Of a DNA stretch of 64,000 bases, positions 25,371 through 35,152 are shown one piece after another. The stretch is from Acetobacterium malicum subsp. dehalogenans DSM 11527 (lineage in GTDB: Bacteria > Bacillota > Clostridia > Eubacteriales > Eubacteriaceae). The position numbers were made by a program, and so were the translations under genes. The notes under the pieces were generated by a model. It did no database searches and was not told where the DNA came from. It saw only the letters and a program-made list of their open reading frames with translations. Location: the NCBI RefSeq assembly GCF_000472665.1, contig NZ_AXAC01000006.1, forward strand, positions 479-64,478. Reading direction: 5' to 3'. The first letter of the stretch is position 1; each line of letters opens with the position of its first letter.

Positions 25371-27008
25371 TTAATAAATCCCATAAAACTCTTCCATGGT
25401 TTTACCACTGTTGTGAATGGTGGTGGCCACCGGAACCCCCAGATAACGCAGATGCCAAGGTTCATAGGCATAGCCGGTGATATTGGTTTTACCCTGAGGA
25501 TAGCGGACAATAAAGCCATATTCATGAGCATGATCCCGGATAAACTGACCTTCCGCCGTGGCCCCAAAGCTTTCCACCAGATCAAAATCAACCGTGGCGG
25601 ACGTGACATCCATGGCCAACCCCAGTTGATGCTCACTCATTCCCGGTCGGGCACTGACCAGCTCCGCCCCAGCGACCCCATACATCTCCACATTCCACTG
25701 ATACAACGCTGACTGGGTCGCATAAGAGCGATACCCAGAACAGCAGTAAAGGGTCAAGCCCTGAGCACTGGCGCCATTAAACAGCTGGATCAGATGCTCA
25801 GCGGCATCAGCCCGGAGTTGCGTGTCCCGGGTCGAGGGCAGATTAACCCAGACCAGATCGTCCGGAACATAATCCGGTGAAACACTGTGGTTTTTATTGA
25901 CCAGCTGAGCCATCGAACCCAACTCATTTTGGGTGGGGCTGGGTCCCTGTGAACCTTTGAGCTGAACAATAATTCTAATTCCTTCCAGACGTAACCCCAA
26001 CCCTTCGGTCCCGGCACTTTCCCCATTCATCACCCAGGGCATCCAGCCAAAACCTTCCACATAGGCTTCATAATATACGTCGAACAGATTGGCATTGGCT
26101 CCAGTCAGCCGGATTTGGATTCCTTCCAGGCGCAACCCCTGATTCGAGGTGCCGCTCATTTCGCCGTCCTCTTTCCAACCCTGCCAACCAATATTCTGAA
26201 CATGGGTCTGGTATTCAAGCCCGACATTACTCTCGCTATTATCATTCTTTATTTCAATCGCTTCCAGACGCAGATTCTGTCCCGTTGTGCCACTCAGTTC
26301 GCCATTTTTCTGCCAACCCTGCCAGCCAATATTCTGGATATGGGTCTGGTAAACCGTTTGGATGTTGGTGGTGACAAAGGGCCGGTCGGTTGCCCCCGGC
26401 GCCGGATCACCCTTGGGTACCACCATGATTTTGATCCCTTCCAACCTTAAGCCAAACCCTTCGGTTCCGGCACTAGCATCATTTTTAGCCCAATCCAGCC
26501 AGCCAAAATTTTGAGCGTGGACCTGATAGTAAAGGTCGTAATTCTCAGCGTCAGCCCCAGTCAATCTAATTTTGATCGCTTCCAGCCGCAGTGACTGGCC
26601 GGAGGTTCCGCTCATCGTACCATTTTTTACATAATTCTGCCAGCCGACATTCTGGACGTGGGTGGTATATTCAATGCCGACATCGCCGCTGACATTCTCC
26701 AAGTTGGCTTCGATGCCCTCCAACCGCAGACCCTGTCCTTCAGTTCCGCTAATGACGCCGTTGCTGACAAAACTCTGCCAACCGACATTCTGAACATGGG
26801 TACGATAAGAACAACCCATCGCAGCATTTACCGTGCGCTCTGCTGTCATTGCCTGACCCACCGAATCCGAGGCCGCTTTGACAGCGTTTTCAGTTTGTGT
26901 CGGATTTTCCTCTGCACTGACACTGCCACAAAGCGGCGTCAGCACCAGCAATAAAGCCAGACCGCATAAACCAATCAAAGTGATCCTAATTGCCCTTAAT
27001 CTTAACAT
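25371..27008 (-). CDS. Secreted ChW-repeat protein with C-terminal VanY D-Ala-D-Ala carboxypeptidase domain
   Basis: 545 residues from MLRLRAIR (AAGGAAGGG upstream), with a signal peptide cut near SVSAEE. Six ChW (clostridial hydrophobic-W) repeats follow, each of about 45 residues with the pattern H[VI]QN[VIF]GW..W..[NS]G..[SA]GT.G.[GS]LRLEGI; alternate repeats are of the Y[EQ][AV] type, giving three pairs. The C-terminal VanY domain (about 390-540) keeps GYRSYATQ, the zinc motif SEHQLGLAMDV and EPWHLRYLG. ChW repeats bind cell walls or extracellular partners; the peptidase trims peptidoglycan stems. It may remodel the wall or give low-level glycopeptide tolerance. Confidence 0.92.
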   Translation of the reverse strand: MLRLRAIRITLIGLCGLALLLVLTPLCGSVSAEENPTQTENAVKAASDSVGQAMTAERTVNAAMGCSYRTHVQNVGWQSFVSNGVISGTEGQGLRLEGIEANLENVSGDVGIEYTTHVQNVGWQNYVKNGTMSGTSGQSLRLEAIKIRLTGADAENYDLYYQVHAQNFGWLDWAKNDASAGTEGFGLRLEGIKIMVVPKGDPAPGATDRPFVTTNIQTVYQTHIQNIGWQGWQKNGELSGTTGQNLRLEAIEIKNDNSESNVGLEYQTHVQNIGWQGWKEDGEMSGTSNQGLRLEGIQIRLTGANANLFDVYYEAYVEGFGWMPWVMNGESAGTEGLGLRLEGIRIIVQLKGSQGPSPTQNELGSMAQLVNKNHSVSPDYVPDDLVWVNLPSTRDTQLRADAAEHLIQLFNGASAQGLTLYCCSGYRSYATQSALYQWNVEMYGVAGAELVSARPGMSEHQLGLAMDVTSATVDFDLVESFGATAEGQFIRDHAHEYGFIVRYPQGKTNITGYAYEPWHLRYLGVPVATTIHNSGKTMEEFYGIY

Positions 27009-27072
27009 TTTATTCAACCCTTCCTTGATATCATTTATCATTTCAAAAAAACCATCGTCATGATTTATTCTA

Positions 27073-28071
27073 TCATAAATCATGACGATGGGCAGATAAT
27101 TTGTTTGTTTTTGTTATAAATTCATGTCTGCTGGTTCTCAATTTTAGCTGATCTTTTCGGTTTGTTCGGCAATCGTATTTCCCCCCCGGGGCTACCTGCC
27201 TTTCGGAAATGACCAATCCCAGCAAGGTTAGCATAATCCCCAGAACCGCCAGCCCGGTTAGTCTTTCCTGCAGAACCAGCACCGATGTTGCCACCGTGAT
27301 GACTGGCACCAGATAAATATAAACCGTCGTTTTGGTGGCTCCCAATCGTTTAACCGCCAGACTCCAGGTGACAAAGCAGAGCGCCGAGGCCAATAATCCC
27401 AGAAACAGCAGATTAAAGAGATAAACCGGCTGGGCCAATGGTTTAAGACTCCAATTGACATCAAAAAAGAGCAGCACTGGCAGCATAAATAGGATCCCGT
27501 AAAAAAAGATCCGCCTTGTGGTTTGAATGGTATGATAACCCAGACCACTTATTTTCCGGGTCAACACCGAATAAACCGCCCACACCCCGGCCGCCAGCAG
27601 CGCCAGTAAGTCACCAATGGGATTGAGTTGCAGCACCATGATCCCGTTAAAGCTGATCAAAAAAATTCCCATGATCGCGGCCAGAAAACCAATGAAAAAA
27701 TTCAGACGCAGTTTTTCTCCCGCCAAAAAGAAATGAGCCAGGATGGCCGTAAAAAAGGGCGCAATCGAAATAATCACGCCAACGTTAGAGGCATAGGTAT
27801 AGGTTAGGGCAATGTTCTCCAGCAAAAAATAAAGCGTGACCCCACACAAACCCGCGGCCATCATCAGCATTTCCTCAGTCCTGCTGCAAAGGCCCATGCG
27901 TCGGGGGTAGACAAGCGTCAGAGCGATATACCCGATGACGAAGCGCAAAACCAGAATCTCAATCGGCGCAAAGACATCCAGTAGAATTTTTGTCGAAACA
28001 AAGGTGATGCCCCAGATAAAAATCGTAAATGCCGCGGCCAGATGGCCGGTCAGCCGGGGATCGCCACTCAA
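27073..28071 (-). CDS. EamA/DMT-family exporter
   Basis: 332 residues with ten hydrophobic helices in two EamA halves (FTIFIWGITFVSTKILLD; ALLAAGVWAVYSVLTRKISG). It starts at a TTG whose last bases overlap the AraC gene's TGA stop (TTGA), with AAGGGAG upstream, so translation is coupled to the regulator. The C-terminal 30 residues are charged and have no counterpart in the core fold. Substrates of this family are amino acids, purines or drugs; the AraC partner probably controls it in response to the exported compound. Confidence 0.85.
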   Translation of the reverse strand: MSGDPRLTGHLAAAFTIFIWGITFVSTKILLDVFAPIEILVLRFVIGYIALTLVYPRRMGLCSRTEEMLMMAAGLCGVTLYFLLENIALTYTYASNVGVIISIAPFFTAILAHFFLAGEKLRLNFFIGFLAAIMGIFLISFNGIMVLQLNPIGDLLALLAAGVWAVYSVLTRKISGLGYHTIQTTRRIFFYGILFMLPVLLFFDVNWSLKPLAQPVYLFNLLFLGLLASALCFVTWSLAVKRLGATKTTVYIYLVPVITVATSVLVLQERLTGLAVLGIMLTLLGLVISERQVAPGGKYDCRTNRKDQLKLRTSRHEFITKTNKLSAHRHDL

Positions 28072-28937
28072 TTTTTGCTCCCTTCATCCCCGCTCCTGGA
28101 TCCCCGGGGTTGCGGAGCATGTGGGATAAATATTTTCTGGTATTGTTTGGGGGTAATCCCGATGAATTCCTTAAAAAAATTAGTGAAGTGACTCTGATCC
28201 GAAAATCCTGTCTGGTAAGCTGTTTCAAGCGGTTCCAGGCCTTTTTCCAGCAACTGCTTGGCCTGGTTGATACGCACCGTCTCCAGATAGCGGTAGGGGG
28301 TGATGCCCTTTGTTTTAGTAAAAGCCCGGACCAGATAATACTTGCCGCATCCGCTTAAGGCACATAAGTCCGCCAGTGTGATCCGCTCCTGATAATGTGC
28401 TTCCAGGTAAGCACAGATCATTTCAATGTCGCCATCACTTTCCGGCTGATCACAATCGGCTTCCCAGTTTCCGTATTCTTCGACCAGCTGCTCGATCAAA
28501 AACAGAAAGGCTTCTTCTTTGTTAAATTCGCATGCTTCCTGCATCACCATCTGATGCAGTTCCTGAAGGCCCTTGACCTGTTCGCACCGGGATACTACCG
28601 GCTGTTTAAAAATCAGCCTGTCCAACTTCCCGGTGATTTCGTAAACCACTTCCTTCATTATTTCCGGTTTGATATTAAGACACCGGTAATCCAATGGTTT
28701 TTCATCAATTTGTTCGCAAAAATGATTATCATAGGGGTTAAAAAGCAGCAAGTCCCCCGGTTCCACCCGGTATTCCCTGTTCTTACAGGACAGTTTTCGC
28801 TGTCCGCTTTCAATAAAACCAATCACATAATGCTCATGAAAGTGATTGGGAAATTTTTGAATAATGCCTCTTAACCGCAAGGCTTCGATTTTCAGTTCGC
28901 TATCATAACGGACAACCCGTTCTTCGTGGTGTTTCAT
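28068..28937 (-). CDS. AraC-family transcriptional regulator
   Basis: 289 residues from MKHHEERVV (GGAGG seven bases upstream; the earlier ATG at 28970 lacks a site). The N-terminal half is a cupin sensor (HFHEHYVIGFIESGQRKLSCKNREYRVEPGDLLLFNP) and the C-terminal 100 residues hold two helix-turn-helix units (ITLADLCALSGCGKYYLVRAFTK; PLETAYQTGFSDQSHFTNFFKEFIGITPKQY). It is the first gene of an operon with the DMT exporter and likely activates it when the cupin binds ligand. Confidence 0.9.
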   Translation of the reverse strand: MKHHEERVVRYDSELKIEALRLRGIIQKFPNHFHEHYVIGFIESGQRKLSCKNREYRVEPGDLLLFNPYDNHFCEQIDEKPLDYRCLNIKPEIMKEVVYEITGKLDRLIFKQPVVSRCEQVKGLQELHQMVMQEACEFNKEEAFLFLIEQLVEEYGNWEADCDQPESDGDIEMICAYLEAHYQERITLADLCALSGCGKYYLVRAFTKTKGITPYRYLETVRINQAKQLLEKGLEPLETAYQTGFSDQSHFTNFFKEFIGITPKQYQKIFIPHAPQPRGSRSGDEGSKN

Positions 28938-29016
28938 TTTACTACCTCCGCTTCCATCCCAGTGTAGCATTGATCTGGTTTTATCTCTTGGATGATATTG
29001 CAGTTCCGAAAAAAAA

Positions 29017-29290
29017 CAGGAAATTACTTTCCTGCAGAGGTTGTCGATAAACTACCGTACCGACCAATTGTTAATCTGTTGTTCGCTGCGCTATGCGAAA
29101 TCCGCTACGCTCCTTTCGCATTAGTCGCGAGCAGTCGCCAACTACAAGCAAGCTTGTGATTGGCTCGTTACTTTCGCGAAGAATCGGACAGGCTCTGCCG
29201 TGTCCGCTCCGATGCGTACAACATGATGTAACAATTGTCGGTACTAGGTTATCTTTTTTGACAGTCTGAGCAGGAAATTACTTTCCTGCA
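29017..29290. repeat. MITE-like intergenic repeat, copy 1, with 20-bp flanking duplication
   Basis: The element body (29037-29270) is bounded by identical 20-mers, CAGGAAATTACTTTCCTGCA, at 29017-29036 and 29271-29290. The right one is the 3' end of fdhD, so it looks like a target duplication; the 20-mer is itself a hairpin. The ends are imperfect inverted repeats (GATAAACTACCGTACCGACC against GATAACCTAGTACCGAC read from the other end, each running into AATTGTTA). Copy 1 has about 75 extra bases of short stem-loops that copy 2 (36793) lacks. No reading frame. Confidence 0.8.
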
Positions 29291-30084
29291 TAAAGATTCA
29301 TTCGTTTACCTCTGACAAAACCAATCAGGGTGAGATTAAACTGGCGGGCCAGTAAAACCGCTTCGTCGGTGGGTGCTGAATGTGAAGCAATCACCGGGAT
29401 GCGGCTTCTGATCGCTTTTATGACCATATCCGAGGGAATCCGACCGGTGGTAAACAGGATTGCCTCGTCGAGGTTTTTTTCTTCCATTAAGGCCTGGCCA
29501 ATGGCTTTATCCACCGCATTATGGCGACCAATATCTTCACAGATAAAAGTCAGTTCGCCGCTAATGCTCATCGCACAGCAGTGCGTTCCGCCGGTTTCGG
29601 CAAATAGTCCGGCATTCCGGTTACAGGCATTGGCCAGCATCGATACCGTTTCATGAGACCAGTCATGGACCGGTATCGAAATCAGACTTGTGGCGTAAGC
29701 GGCCTGGCGGATTTTCCGGTTATTGCCACAGGAAATCGAGTTACTGCCGGTGTCATGATCAATTTCCGGCAATGCCAACGGTTTGTTCAGCTGGACCTTG
29801 ACCCGCTCCCCACTTTCACAGACATAAATAAATTCAATCTCATCGGGCTTTTCAATATAGCCCTCACTGAGCAGAAATCCCAGCACCAGGGCATCCAGTT
29901 TTTCCGGGGTGCAGACCAGCTTGAAGGCCAGTTGATCATTGATATAAGCATCCAGATGATGTTCGACAATCACCATGTCAGTCATTTTCTCATCAGTCAA
30001 CTGCTGGTCTGTCGACTGATGGATGCGTTCGATTGCAAAATTCTCTTTTAAACTTAAGCTGTGGGTTTCATTGATTATCTTCAT
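29278..30084 (-). CDS. fdhD: Formate dehydrogenase accessory sulfurtransferase FdhD
   Basis: FdhD passes sulfur from a cysteine desulfurase to the molybdenum/tungsten cofactor of formate dehydrogenase. 268 residues from MKIINETH; GGAG lies nine bases upstream, inside the longer frame beginning at 30099. Family motifs seen: LGFLLSEGYI, THCCAMSI, EDIGRHNAVDKAIG, LFTTGRIPSDMVIKA and SAPTDEAVLLA. The usual CxxC active loop reads SISCGNNRK, so only the first Cys remains. Co-transcribed with the PucR regulator 22 bases upstream. The last codons overlap the repeat element's flank. Confidence 0.9.
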   Translation of the reverse strand: MKIINETHSLSLKENFAIERIHQSTDQQLTDEKMTDMVIVEHHLDAYINDQLAFKLVCTPEKLDALVLGFLLSEGYIEKPDEIEFIYVCESGERVKVQLNKPLALPEIDHDTGSNSISCGNNRKIRQAAYATSLISIPVHDWSHETVSMLANACNRNAGLFAETGGTHCCAMSISGELTFICEDIGRHNAVDKAIGQALMEEKNLDEAILFTTGRIPSDMVIKAIRSRIPVIASHSAPTDEAVLLARQFNLTLIGFVRGKRMNLYAGK

Positions 30085-30105
30085 CGCGCTTTTCTCCATT
30101 TTTTA

Positions 30106-31662
30106 CTATAAACAGGCTAAAATTTCATTTACCTTCACTGACAGCTGAATATTGAACAAGGTTTCGCTATCGGATAAATCAAGCTCGGTTAATTCGATAA
30201 TCCGATTAATCCGGTATTTGAGCGTATTGTAGTGAACATGCAGGCTTTTAGCTGTCAGGGTAGTATCCTGATTATGATTAATATAGGCTACCAGGGTTTC
30301 CAGAAAATTGCTACCTTTTTTATCATCCAGGTCTTTCAGTGCTTTCACCACCGGATGGATTAAATTTTTAATATTGGTTTCCCCTCTAAAACTGAGGATC
30401 ATGTGGGGAATAATCAGTTCGTCATAGTTGCGAATCCGTCCTGGTTTTTTCAGCTGATCGCCTAAATTCAGCGCGTTGTGAGCCTGTTTATAGTGCTCAC
30501 AAAAATCATACAGGTGATAAAATATTTTGCTGATGCCGGCGGTACAGTCATTTTCCTCCAGCAGATTTTCAAAAGATGCCATCTCCCGCTCATTCTGAAT
30601 TTCTGCGGTAATGGTGTCCAGCAAAATCACCAATTGCCCATTGTAAATAATCACTGTTTGACGATTAAAGAAATTCTGATAAATCCGTTTTAAATAGTAC
30701 AACCGATCATTGGTATTCTGGCGATTATCAATGCGGATGACCAGGGCAAAGAGGTTTTTATAGAGCTTTAATCCATAAATTCTTTCCCGTTCTTCAATGG
30801 CCTTATGATCATACATTTTCTGGTTGAGCAGGGCAATTAAAAAGGTGTCGCTGAGTGAACTGGCGGTATGGCTGCTGCCGTTGGCATCTTCCATGGTCAT
30901 CGCCACGGCATGACAGAGCATGATCAGGATTTCCTGATCGCTTTCAGTAATCGGATGATGATACTCCAAGAGTTTCAGATAGGCCAGCGGCCGATTGTTT
31001 TTTAAAACCCGGCCAACCAGTTGCCGGTGGTTTAACAGGCCGGTTTCCCAGATGACCAGCACTTCTTTGCCCTGTTCAATTTCATTTTGATTATCATCCG
31101 TCATCACCGATTTTGCATACTCTTTATTGACATAGCCCTTGGACAGGGTCCATTCCCAGAGCGGTTCATCGTCAATATTATTTCCGCCGGAATGGGCAAT
31201 AAAACATAACGAAACGTCAACCAGCAACAAGGGATTATTCAGCAGCTGATAGCCCAGATCCAGTAATTGCTGGATCGTATAGCCTTTCCGGCAGGACTCA
31301 AGAATCTTTATTGAACTGTCACCAATCCGATACTGCTCCTCAAATAATTGTCTTACCCGCTTGACCACCGTTTCCGGGTTCCAGTCTTTATTCACCAGAA
31401 TGGCCTTCGTGCCGCTTACCCTGATATCCTTTTCGTCCAGGGGCTGATCCGCAATGATAATGAAACAGTTTTTGTGATCCAGCCGTCGCTGGACTAGCTC
31501 AGACATCTTAATGACATAGGCATAGTCTGGCAACAAGTCCGGACGCTGTTCAGCAAAATAATCAATGCCTTTAATTTCAATATTGTCGTCATTTTCATCG
31601 CTGCTCATTTTAATGGGACGCCCATTCAATACCGACCTAATTTTTTGAAGTGTTACCGCCAT
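30106..31662 (-). CDS. PucR-family transcriptional regulator
   Basis: 518 residues from MAVTLQKI (AAGGTGG before the ATG; an in-frame GTG nine bases earlier lies inside that site). The long N-terminal sensor part contains a PucR-type region and a middle nucleotide-cyclase-like segment, and the C-terminus has the PucR helix-turn-helix (TTLTAKSLHVHYNTLKYRINRIIELTELDLSD). PucR proteins activate purine, allantoin or amino-acid catabolism. Here it is divergent from the alcohol dehydrogenase-flavoenzyme operon and upstream of fdhD, so either may be its target. Confidence 0.85.
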   Translation of the reverse strand: MAVTLQKIRSVLNGRPIKMSSDENDDNIEIKGIDYFAEQRPDLLPDYAYVIKMSELVQRRLDHKNCFIIIADQPLDEKDIRVSGTKAILVNKDWNPETVVKRVRQLFEEQYRIGDSSIKILESCRKGYTIQQLLDLGYQLLNNPLLLVDVSLCFIAHSGGNNIDDEPLWEWTLSKGYVNKEYAKSVMTDDNQNEIEQGKEVLVIWETGLLNHRQLVGRVLKNNRPLAYLKLLEYHHPITESDQEILIMLCHAVAMTMEDANGSSHTASSLSDTFLIALLNQKMYDHKAIEERERIYGLKLYKNLFALVIRIDNRQNTNDRLYYLKRIYQNFFNRQTVIIYNGQLVILLDTITAEIQNEREMASFENLLEENDCTAGISKIFYHLYDFCEHYKQAHNALNLGDQLKKPGRIRNYDELIIPHMILSFRGETNIKNLIHPVVKALKDLDDKKGSNFLETLVAYINHNQDTTLTAKSLHVHYNTLKYRINRIIELTELDLSDSETLFNIQLSVKVNEILACL

Positions 31663-31952
31663 CAGAACCACCTTATCATCTTATCGAATTTGACTCATTA
31701 TATCACGGGGTGAAACCCCTGTACATCAGGGTCTTAAATAAAAACGACTGACCTTTCCCGGATCTCATTTTTAGGAATCGTTTACCAATTCAGCCTCCTC
31801 ATTTTGTCATTTTTTACAAGTCTGCTTTGTTAACTGACTTCTTTTTTGATCACTAAAATCTCAAACCCTCACAAAGACGGAGCCACCCCCAACTGCTATA
31901 CTGATGCCAGATAGAAATGACAACTCTTTAACAAAATCAAGGAGGATTTGAT

Positions 31953-33113
31953 ATGGTACAACGATACTCACAATTATGTCCGGTGGCTTTCGGTGCTGGC
32001 GCTGTCAGCACCACCGGAGATGTCGCCAAAGAATTAGGATTTAACAGGGTTTTAATCGTCACTGATGAAAACGTTGAAAAAATGGGGCACTCTCAAAAAG
32101 CCATTGACAGTTTAACCGCTGCCGGGATGGAAACCTTTTTATTTACCGACTGTGAAATGGATGCCCCGGACTATACGGTTCAGGCTGGTGCCGATCTGGT
32201 AAAAACCCACGCCATTGATGGGATTGTCGGCATTGGCGGCGGCAGTGTTCTCGACACCGCCAAAGGAATCAGCTCCTTGGGCGCCAATAATGTCAGTGTT
32301 TCAGAACTGCTGGATTCAGCCCGAAACATGACGCCACTGGCAAACCCACCCATTAAACTTATTCTGATTCCCACCACCTCTGGTACCGGCTCGGAAAGCA
32401 CCGTTATCGCCGTGATCAGCGATACCAAGAATCATGAAAAAATCGGTGCGATTGCACCTGCCAGCTTTGCCATTGTTGATCCGGAACTGACTCTCGGTCT
32501 ACCAAAGGAGATCACGGTTTACACCGGTATGGACGCTTTTTCCCATGTTTGCGAAGCATTAACCAGTGTGCAACCCAATCCCCACTCCGATATTCTCTGT
32601 TATGACACCATTGAACGGATTACCAAATGGCTGCCCATCGCTGCTGCTGATTCTTTGCATCTTGAGGCCCGGGAAAATCTGGCCCTGGCCAGTAACAATG
32701 CCGGCATTGCCTTTAATGATGCCATGGTTCACCTGGGTCACGCCATTGCCCACGCCATGGGCGCCACCTTTCATATCCCCCATGGGATTGCCTGCGCCCT
32801 GGTCACGCCGGTTATCCTTGAATTGACGGCACCCGTTTATCCCGAAAAAGTCAAAAAAATCGGTACCTGCATGGGCCTAACCATCAGTGCCACTGATCCC
32901 CTGGACATTGGGATCGAAGTCGCCAATGGATTACGGCAATTTCAGAAGCAATTGGGGATCCCCACGCTTCAGGACTTAAATATATCCCGGGAGCAAATCA
33001 TCGGCTGTACAAACTATGTCGCCAATGAAGGATTACGCTTTCTCTGTCCGGTTCCCGCTACTGAAGAACGCATTGCCGCATCGCTGGCCAAGATCTTCGA
33101 CTGCTATCAGTAA
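31953..33113 (+). CDS. Iron-containing alcohol dehydrogenase
   Basis: 386 residues; AAGGAGG before the ATG. NAD(P)-binding loop GIGGGSVLDTAKG, PTTSGTGSESTVIAVI and the metal-ligand region with MVHLGHAIAHAMGATFHIPHG identify a group III alcohol dehydrogenase that oxidises or forms primary alcohols or diols with an iron (or zinc) centre. It is the first gene of a two-gene operon with an Fe-S flavoenzyme. The upstream region (31663-31952) is shared with the divergent PucR gene and probably carries its binding sites, none of which I can delimit. Confidence 0.92.
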   Translation: MVQRYSQLCPVAFGAGAVSTTGDVAKELGFNRVLIVTDENVEKMGHSQKAIDSLTAAGMETFLFTDCEMDAPDYTVQAGADLVKTHAIDGIVGIGGGSVLDTAKGISSLGANNVSVSELLDSARNMTPLANPPIKLILIPTTSGTGSESTVIAVISDTKNHEKIGAIAPASFAIVDPELTLGLPKEITVYTGMDAFSHVCEALTSVQPNPHSDILCYDTIERITKWLPIAAADSLHLEARENLALASNNAGIAFNDAMVHLGHAIAHAMGATFHIPHGIACALVTPVILELTAPVYPEKVKKIGTCMGLTISATDPLDIGIEVANGLRQFQKQLGIPTLQDLNISREQIIGCTNYVANEGLRFLCPVPATEERIAASLAKIFDCYQ

Positions 33114-33143
33114 ATCGATTTATAAAATTTAAGGAGAATCTCT

Positions 33144-35120
33144 ATGACTTTTGAAAATTTATTATCCCCTATTAATATTGGTTCATTAAAAATCAGAAAC
33201 CGGGTCGTGATGGGCGCCATGGGTTCGGGAACGGCCCACGACAACGCTACGGTTTCGGAATGCGAATGCGCCTACTACGCCGAGCGCGCCAAAGGCGGGG
33301 TCGGACTGATTATCAATGAGGTCACCCGGGTAAATAATGAAACCGGGGTGATGATGCCCCGTCAAACCTCTGCCGCCACCGACGACTGCATCCCAGGACT
33401 GGCAAAGCTGGCCAAAGCCGTTCATTTTTATGATGGAGCGATCTTTATTCAGCTTCATCATCCCGGTCGCCAGACTGATAACATGGCCATCGGCGGTCGG
33501 GCGACCATCTCCCCCAGTGGCATCAAGAGCATGCTAACCCAGGCCGAATGCCGGGAAATGACCAATGCCGAAATAAAAAGTTTTGTTCAGGATTATATCA
33601 ATGCTGCAGAACGTTGCTACAAAGCCGGGATCGACGGGGTTGAACTGCATGGCGCCCATGGCTATATGTTAAACCAGTTCATTTCCCCGCTGACCAATAA
33701 ACGGACTGACGAATACGGCGGCAGCACCGAAAACCGGGCTCGCGTCGTTAAAGAAATTATTGAAGGCATTCGCGCCCGCGTTGGCCGGGACTACCCGGTG
33801 ATGTTCCGGATTTCAGCCGATGAGTTTCTCCGGGAATCGATGTTCCCCTTTTCCGAAGACGGCTTGCTGCTGGATGAAGCGGTGGAAATCTGTAAATACC
33901 TGGTGCCCTTTGGTCTCGATGCCATCAACGTCTCCGCTGGTATCTATGAAACCATGAACCAGGCCTGGGAACCAATTTCTTTTAACGAAGGCTGGAAAAT
34001 CTATCTGGCCGAAGCCGTTAAAAAAGCGGTCGATGTGCCGGTCTTTGGGGTCGGTGTGATCCGCAACCCCGAGTTTGCCGAACAAATCATTGCCGAAGGA
34101 CGGGTAGACGGGGTTACCATCGCCCGGGGTTTATTGGCCGATCCCGATTGGGTCAATAAAGCTGCTGCCGGACAGGTGGACGATATCCGCCGCTGTATTT
34201 CCTGTCTGAACTGTATGGATTCGATGATTGCCAATGGAATGAAGGGTGAACCCTTTGCCTGTGCCATCAATGCCCGGGCCGCCCGGGAATGGTTCTATAA
34301 TGATGCCCGGCGGGATGGCGATGGCCGTTTAGTGGTTGTTATCGGTGGTGGTCCCGCGGGCATGGAAGCGGCCCGAAAGCTGGCCGAACGCCAGTTTAAA
34401 GTCGTCTTATTTGAGAAAGACGGCGAACTGGGTGGCCAACTCGGGCTGGCCAACAAACCACCTCATAAAGACAAAATCAACTGGCTGATCGACTATTATA
34501 AAATCCAGCTCACTAAACTGGGGGTGGAGGTTCGACTCAATACGCCCGCCACCCATAATGCCATTACGGCCCTGAACCCTTATGCTGTTTTTGTTGGCAC
34601 CGGTTCTGAAGCGATTGTTCCCCAATCGATCAAAGGCGTCAAAAAAGCCCATGTCTGCACCAGCACCGATATTCTCACTGGCAAGGTCCAGCTCGCTGGT
34701 AAAAAAGTTGCTGTGATCGGCTCTGGCATGACCGGGGTTGAAACGGCTGAGCTGCTGGAAACCCAGGATAACGAGGTTTTTGTGGTGGAAATGGCTGATC
34801 GCATTGGCCCCGATGCCAGCTGGCAGAGCTTCAGCGACGTTCAGGCCCGCCTGATAAAATTTGGCACGATCTTTATGCCTGCCCATAAGCTGGTTTCGAT
34901 TGATGACAAATCGATTAAATTGGAGCAGACTAATGGACAATGCACTGACCTCGCTGTTGACTATGTGGTGCTATCCTTAGGTGTCAAAGCTGATCAAACC
35001 CTGGCCGATGTGCTTGCTAATCACTTTGATCGGGTTGTCAAAATTGGTGATACCGCCCAGGTTGGCCGAATTGCCAACGCGGTCGAAACCGGTTTTGTTG
35101 CCGCCTACCATTTGGTGTAA
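33144..35120 (+). CDS. NADH:flavin oxidoreductase with [4Fe-4S] and FAD domains (2,4-dienoyl-CoA/enoate reductase type)
   Basis: 658 residues; AAGGAGA before the ATG, 30 bases after the alcohol dehydrogenase. The FMN barrel (1-340) shows QLHHPGRQT and GVELHGAHGYMLNQFISPLTNKRTDEYGGS; CISCLNCMD followed twelve residues later by another Cys binds a [4Fe-4S] cluster; VVVIGGGPAGMEAARKLAE and KVAVIGSGMTGVETAE bind FAD and NADH. Such enzymes reduce activated C=C bonds. Coupled with the dehydrogenase it may reduce an enal or enoate formed from an alcohol, or detoxify unsaturated aldehydes. The exact substrate cannot be read from the sequence. Confidence 0.9.
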   Translation: MTFENLLSPINIGSLKIRNRVVMGAMGSGTAHDNATVSECECAYYAERAKGGVGLIINEVTRVNNETGVMMPRQTSAATDDCIPGLAKLAKAVHFYDGAIFIQLHHPGRQTDNMAIGGRATISPSGIKSMLTQAECREMTNAEIKSFVQDYINAAERCYKAGIDGVELHGAHGYMLNQFISPLTNKRTDEYGGSTENRARVVKEIIEGIRARVGRDYPVMFRISADEFLRESMFPFSEDGLLLDEAVEICKYLVPFGLDAINVSAGIYETMNQAWEPISFNEGWKIYLAEAVKKAVDVPVFGVGVIRNPEFAEQIIAEGRVDGVTIARGLLADPDWVNKAAAGQVDDIRRCISCLNCMDSMIANGMKGEPFACAINARAAREWFYNDARRDGDGRLVVVIGGGPAGMEAARKLAERQFKVVLFEKDGELGGQLGLANKPPHKDKINWLIDYYKIQLTKLGVEVRLNTPATHNAITALNPYAVFVGTGSEAIVPQSIKGVKKAHVCTSTDILTGKVQLAGKKVAVIGSGMTGVETAELLETQDNEVFVVEMADRIGPDASWQSFSDVQARLIKFGTIFMPAHKLVSIDDKSIKLEQTNGQCTDLAVDYVVLSLGVKADQTLADVLANHFDRVVKIGDTAQVGRIANAVETGFVAAYHLV

Positions 35121-35152
35121 CTTTCAATAACATCACAGTCAAAAATTTTCTA

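Noticed and set aside
34407-34940. 177-residue frame antisense to the flavoenzyme
   Set aside because: Shadow of the FAD domain region; no independent evidence.
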